This document shows, piece by piece, positions 5,428 through 8,667 of a DNA stretch of 8,667 nucleotides. The stretch lies in assembly GCA_036389375.1 (NCBI GenBank), contig DASVQA010000039.1, forward strand, positions 1 through 8,667. Reading direction: 5' to 3'. The notes under the pieces were generated by a model that saw only the letters and a program-made list of their open reading frames with translations, had not been told where the DNA came from and ran no database searches. The DNA is from QHXQ01 sp036389375. Lineage in GTDB: Bacteria; Acidobacteriota; Blastocatellia; Pyrinomonadales; Pyrinomonadaceae. Positions within the stretch are counted from its first letter, which is position 1. Every line of letters begins with the position of its first letter. The translations under genes were made by a program, and so were the position numbers.

Positions 5428-6468
5428 ATGTCAGCCCGCCCCCACGAGCGCCGACAAACCGCGCCCGCGTGCGCGCTCAGCGCAGTCACGCTCATCGCAA
5501 TCTGCCTGTCGCTCGTCGTCACATGCGGCGCGCAGGCCGCGCGCAAGGGCGACGACGGCGGCCTCTTTCCCGTCCGGCAGAACGACCTGTGGGGCTACAT
5601 TGATCGCGCGGGCCGCATCGCCATCAAACCGCAGTTCGACGTGGCGTGGGATTTCTCGGACGGGCTGGCTTACGTCAAGGCGGGCCAGCGGCGCGGCGTG
5701 ATCGACCGCAAAGGCAAGTGGGTCTTTACGCTCACAGACCTCGACTTCGTCGCGCCTTACGCGGAAGGACTCGCGCCCGTACAGACAACCGAGCGCCCCT
5801 TGCGCTACGGTTTCGTTGATCGCGCGGGGCACGTCGTCATCAAACCGCAGTTCGACGCCGTGCGCGGCTTCACCGAAGGGCTGGCGGTGGCGCTCGTCGG
5901 CCGGCAATATGGCTTCATAGATAAGCGCGGGCAGTGGGTCATTCAGCCGCGCTTCGACAAGGTATCGAGTTTCGCGGAAGGGCTGGCGCTCGTCGTGGTC
6001 AACAACCGGCACGGCTTCATTGATCGCACGGGCAATCTGGTGATCCAGCCGCAGTACAATAACGCCTACAACTTCTCGGAAGGACTGGCGAACGTGGCCG
6101 TCGGCGGCCGCTACGGCTGCATAGACAAGCAGGGCACGTTGGTCATTCCCCTTCAAGGGGGCTACGTCGGCTCGTTCCGCGAGGGGCTTGCGCCCATCAT
6201 TGCGAGCAACAGGTTCGGCTACATTAACCGCGCGGGCCAGACCATCATCCAGCCGCAGTTCGACTGGTCGAGCGGCTTCGCTGAAGGGCTGGCGCTCGTG
6301 AAGATCGCTGGCAAATACGGCTACATCGATCCGACGGGCCAAGTCCGCATCGCCGCGCAGTACGACAACGCGCGCGAGTTCGAGCATGGGCTGGCGAAGG
6401 TCTGGGTGGCGGGCCAGCAAGGCTACATTGACAAGACGGGCCAGTACGTCTGGCCGCCAACCAAATAA
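5428..6468 (+). CDS. Exported WG-repeat protein
   Basis: The product is a 346-residue protein. Residues 1-37 look like a signal peptide: charged start, hydrophobic core about 17-31, and likely cleavage after Ala-Gln-Ala at 35-37. The rest is a tandem array of WG repeats, eight full and one partial, each beginning Gly-aromatic-Ile-Asp and containing (I/V)xPQFD and a near-invariant (E/D)GLA. Repeat starts are at residues 56, 90, 128, 162, 196, 230, 264, 298 and 332. Every step is 34 residues except the second (38). Repeat 6 lacks the PQFD element, having PLQGGY instead. WG-repeat arrays are common in secreted or surface bacterial proteins, but no enzymatic role is established; binding or scaffolding is only a guess. 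No clear Shine-Dalgarno sequence precedes ATG 5428. The neighbouring genes on this strand are separated by 190 and 107 bases, so it may be transcribed alone. Confidence 0.9.
   Translation: MSARPHERRQTAPACALSAVTLIAICLSLVVTCGAQAARKGDDGGLFPVRQNDLWGYIDRAGRIAIKPQFDVAWDFSDGLAYVKAGQRRGVIDRKGKWVFTLTDLDFVAPYAEGLAPVQTTERPLRYGFVDRAGHVVIKPQFDAVRGFTEGLAVALVGRQYGFIDKRGQWVIQPRFDKVSSFAEGLALVVVNNRHGFIDRTGNLVIQPQYNNAYNFSEGLANVAVGGRYGCIDKQGTLVIPLQGGYVGSFREGLAPIIASNRFGYINRAGQTIIQPQFDWSSGFAEGLALVKIAGKYGYIDPTGQVRIAAQYDNAREFEHGLAKVWVAGQQGYIDKTGQYVWPPTK
5593..6465 (+). repeat. Tandem 102-base WG repeats within the CDS
   Basis: The 34-residue unit recurs at 5593, 5695, 5809, 5911, 6013, 6115, 6217, 6319 and, partially, 6421. 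The second unit is 12 bases longer. Short near-identical blocks recur, such as the codons for GYID, PQFD and EGLA. The units have diverged enough at the DNA level that this is an old protein repeat rather than a recent expansion. Confidence 0.85.
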
Positions 6469-6575
6469 CCTGAAAACCCCACTTGCGCCCGGTCGCACGG
6501 ACGCAAACCTCTTAGCACTATCGCCCCGCTCCGGCGGATTTGTTCAGTCACAGGCCGGAAATAGAGGTACCGCTC

Positions 6576-8667
6576 ATGAAGACCAATCCTCCGCGTCGCC
6601 GCTTCAGTCGCCAACTCTTTGTTCCCCTCATCATCATCGCGCTCACCCTCGGCTGGCTGCTCAAAGGCCCGCACGTGCCACCCGCGCAGGCGCAAAGCAC
6701 GCCGGCCGACTTCAAAAACTTTGAAGGGCCGCAGGTACACCCAATCGCCCTGACGCCGGACGGCACACGCCTGCTCGCGCTCGACACGCCCGAACAGCGC
6801 CTCGAAGTCTTTCAGGTGAACGGCGCGACGCTGACGCTCGCGGCCGAGATTCCCGTCGGCGCAGAGCCGGTCAGCCTCGCCGTGCGCAGCAACACTGAGG
6901 TGTGGGTGGCCAACTGGTTGTCGGATTCCGTGAGCGTCGTTGACCTGACAACCGCCAACGTCACGCGCACCATTGATGTGGGCGACGAGCCGACCGACAT
7001 CGTCTTCGCCGGGCAACAGAAGGAACTGGCGTTCGTCTGCGTGTCGGGCTTAAGACAGATAAAAATTTTCGATCCGAACGCGCTCGACGTTGCGCCGCAG
7101 GTGATTACCGTGCGCGGCAAACAGCCGCGCGCCCTCGCACGCACAAACGACGGCGCGCAGGTCTTCGTCTCCGTCTTCGAGTCGGGCAATCAGACGACCA
7201 TTCTTGATGCCAACACGGTCGCCGCAGCGGGTGGCCCGCCCGCGCCCGTGCCCGCCTTGCGAGCAGGCTTGCCGGCCCCGCCCGCCGTCGGCTTGATCCT
7301 CAAGTGGAACGGCACGCAATGGGCCGACGAGACGGGCAACACGCGCTGGCAAAGTTTTGTCCCTTACACGCTCGCGGACGTTGATCTCGTCGCGCTCGAC
7401 GCGCGCACGGCCACCGTGACGACGAGCGCAGAGGTGCGCGGCATCGGCACGCACGTCGGCAACGCGGTCTTCGACGCAGGCAACAATCGCCTCTACGTCG
7501 TCAACCTCGAATCGCGCAATCACGTGCGCTTCGAGCCGAACCTGCGCGGCCGTTTTCAGCAGCAACGCGTCTCGCTCGTCAATTTCCAACCGGCGGGCAC
7601 GACCAAAACGGCCGTTGACTTAAACGCGCACATCAACTTCTCGAACCCGGCCGGGACGGACGCCGAGCGCGCGAAGTCGCTCTCGCTCCCCGCCGACATC
7701 GTGCGCGCGTCGGACGGCACGCTCTACGTCGCCGCGACCGGCTCAAACAAGGTCGGCGTATTGAGCGCCGCCGGCTCCGTGCGCCGTCGCATCGGCGTCG
7801 GGCAGGGGCCGACCGGGCTGGCGCTCGACGAAGCGCGCAGCCGGCTCTACGTGCTCAACCGCTTCGACGAGTCGGTGAGCATCGTGGACACGGCGGCGCG
7901 GACGGAGTTGACGCGCGTGCCCCTCGGCTTCAATCCTGAGCCGTTGCAGGCGCGCACCGGTCGCCGCTTTCTCTACGACGGCGCGTTCTCGGCGCACGGC
8001 GATGTCTCGTGCGCGAGTTGTCACCTGAACGGCCACCGCGACGGGCTGGCGTGGGACTTGGGCGACCCGACCGGGCAGATGCAGCAGTCGCAGTTCAGCA
8101 ACTTTCATCCGATGAAGGGGCCGATGACGACGCAATCGCTGCGCGGCATCATCAGCACCAACCCGCAGCAGACGACCGAGCCGCTCCACTGGCGCGGCGA
8201 CCGCGCCACGCTCAACGACTTTAACCCCGCCTTCGTCTCGCTGCTCGGTGGCCCGCGCCAGTTGACCCCGGCGGAGTTGGGCGCATTCACGGCGCTCGTC
8301 CGCACGCTCAGCTATCCGCCCAACCCGAACGAGAATCTTGATCGCACGCTGCCCAACCCGCCGACGGGCGCGAGCGCCGTGCGCGGCGCACAGATTTTCC
8401 AGAACGCGTTCACCGACGAACGCACTGTCACCTGCAATCAATGTCACGCGTCGCTGCCCAACTTCGGCACGGGCACGGGCCGCTTCATCATCCCGGCGGC
8501 GTCGCTGCAAGAATCGCAGGACTTCAAAGTGCCGCAACTGCGCGGGCTGTACCAGAAGACCGGCTTCGCGCGCGTGCCCGGCGAACAACTCGCCGGCTAC
8601 GGCTTTGCGCACGACGGCAACTTCGACACGCTCTTCTCGTTTCTGCACTCCGCCGTCTTCACCTTCC
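6576..8667 (+). CDS. YVTN/YncE-type beta-propeller fused to di-haem cytochrome c domain (3' end outside window)
   Basis: From ATG 6576 the frame is open to the window end, giving 697 codons. AGAGG (6563-6567) lies 8 bases before the start. An N-terminal Arg-rich stretch and hydrophobic core (14-29), then Ala-Gln-Ala-Gln at 37-40, indicate export to the periplasm. Residues about 50-215 and 370-465 carry YVTN-type propeller blades (for example VWVANWLSDSVSVVD and LYVLNRFDESVSIVD). A Pro-rich segment and an insert at about 219-270 interrupt them. The C-terminal part has two haem c motifs: CASCH at 479-483, followed by NGHRDGLAWDLGDP and HPMKGPMTTQSLRG, and CNQCH at 620-624. This resembles di-haem cytochrome c peroxidase/MauG-like proteins with an attached propeller. 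A redox or electron-transfer role is likely; the substrate is unknown. The final residues and any further motifs are outside the window. Confidence 0.88.
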   Translation, partial: MKTNPPRRRFSRQLFVPLIIIALTLGWLLKGPHVPPAQAQSTPADFKNFEGPQVHPIALTPDGTRLLALDTPEQRLEVFQVNGATLTLAAEIPVGAEPVSLAVRSNTEVWVANWLSDSVSVVDLTTANVTRTIDVGDEPTDIVFAGQQKELAFVCVSGLRQIKIFDPNALDVAPQVITVRGKQPRALARTNDGAQVFVSVFESGNQTTILDANTVAAAGGPPAPVPALRAGLPAPPAVGLILKWNGTQWADETGNTRWQSFVPYTLADVDLVALDARTATVTTSAEVRGIGTHVGNAVFDAGNNRLYVVNLESRNHVRFEPNLRGRFQQQRVSLVNFQPAGTTKTAVDLNAHINFSNPAGTDAERAKSLSLPADIVRASDGTLYVAATGSNKVGVLSAAGSVRRRIGVGQGPTGLALDEARSRLYVLNRFDESVSIVDTAARTELTRVPLGFNPEPLQARTGRRFLYDGAFSAHGDVSCASCHLNGHRDGLAWDLGDPTGQMQQSQFSNFHPMKGPMTTQSLRGIISTNPQQTTEPLHWRGDRATLNDFNPAFVSLLGGPRQLTPAELGAFTALVRTLSYPPNPNENLDRTLPNPPTGASAVRGAQIFQNAFTDERTVTCNQCHASLPNFGTGTGRFIIPAASLQESQDFKVPQLRGLYQKTGFARVPGEQLAGYGFAHDGNFDTLFSFLHSAVFTF

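Noticed and set aside
5431..6498. A 355-codon open frame on the minus strand opposite the WG-repeat gene.
   Set aside because: Its regularity mirrors the repeats on the plus strand. The plus-strand product has a signal peptide and WG motifs, so the antisense frame is not supported.
6469..6575. Terminator or promoter in the 107-base gap before the propeller gene (CCGC-TCCG-GCGG at about 6526-6537; TTGCGC at 6483).
   Set aside because: The stem is 4 bases with a weak T-rich tail, and no -10 lies at proper spacing from TTGCGC. Only the ribosome binding site at 6563-6567 is convincing.
6582..6611. Possible twin-arginine signal (RRRFSR, residues 7-12) in the propeller-cytochrome protein.
   Set aside because: The motif only partly fits the Tat consensus, and c-type cytochromes acquire haem after Sec export, so a Sec signal is the simpler reading.
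7049..7070. Small AT-rich patch inside the propeller gene, suggestive of an internal promoter.
   Set aside because: It codes in frame for an ordinary propeller strand (RQIKIF) and lacks a paired -35/-10 arrangement and a downstream start.
7743..8648. A 301-codon open frame on the minus strand.
   Set aside because: It is fully antisense to the cytochrome c part of the propeller protein, is rich in Arg/Ala/Val and has no recognisable motif. It is a GC-rich shadow.

Overview
The window is GC-rich and bacterial. Coding is dense, with short intergenic gaps and ATGA/GTGA stop-start overlaps. A CHAT-domain protein, a secreted WG-repeat protein and a propeller-cytochrome c protein occurring together would suit an Acidobacteriota-like soil bacterium (for example Blastocatellia). 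That placement is an impression from gene content, not a proof. No RNA genes, insertion sequences, CRISPR arrays or attachment sites were seen.

Layout. (1) 1-474: C-terminal end of a CHAT-domain (caspase-like) protein. (2) 507-3135: a complete molybdate ABC importer operon, modA-modB-modC, with 4-base overlaps between genes. A TATAAT box sits so close to the modA ATG that the transcript may be leaderless. (3) 3162-5237: an arsenic cluster of two divergent units. On the minus strand, arsN1 (PAT/arsinothricin-type N-acetyltransferase) is followed 3 bases later by arsR (As-responsive repressor). On the plus strand, arsI (non-haem iron C-As bond lyase) is followed by arsN2 (a second GNAT). The 153-base gap between arsN1 and arsI carries a strong sigma70-type promoter reading into arsI, with inverted repeats in its spacer and just downstream of the -10. 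(4) 5428-6468: an exported protein made almost entirely of 34-residue WG repeats. (5) 6576-8667: the start of a large exported protein with a YVTN/YncE-type propeller and two c-type haem motifs, cut by the window end.

How the genes fit together. The arsenic genes are unusual in that nothing in the window encodes an arsenite efflux pump (ArsB/Acr3), arsenate reductase (ArsC) or methyltransferase (ArsM). The visible set is biased to organoarsenicals: ArsI cleaves trivalent methyl- and aryl-arsenicals, and ArsN1-type enzymes acetylate the antibiotic arsinothricin. ArsR has both an E. coli-like Cys-Val-Cys site and a C-terminal vicinal Cys pair. The most interesting reading, which is inference, is a small organoarsenical/arsenic-antibiotic defence module whose repressor may sense trivalent organoarsenicals as well as arsenite. 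The modABC operon would supply molybdate for molybdenum cofactor. The window does not show which molybdoenzyme benefits.
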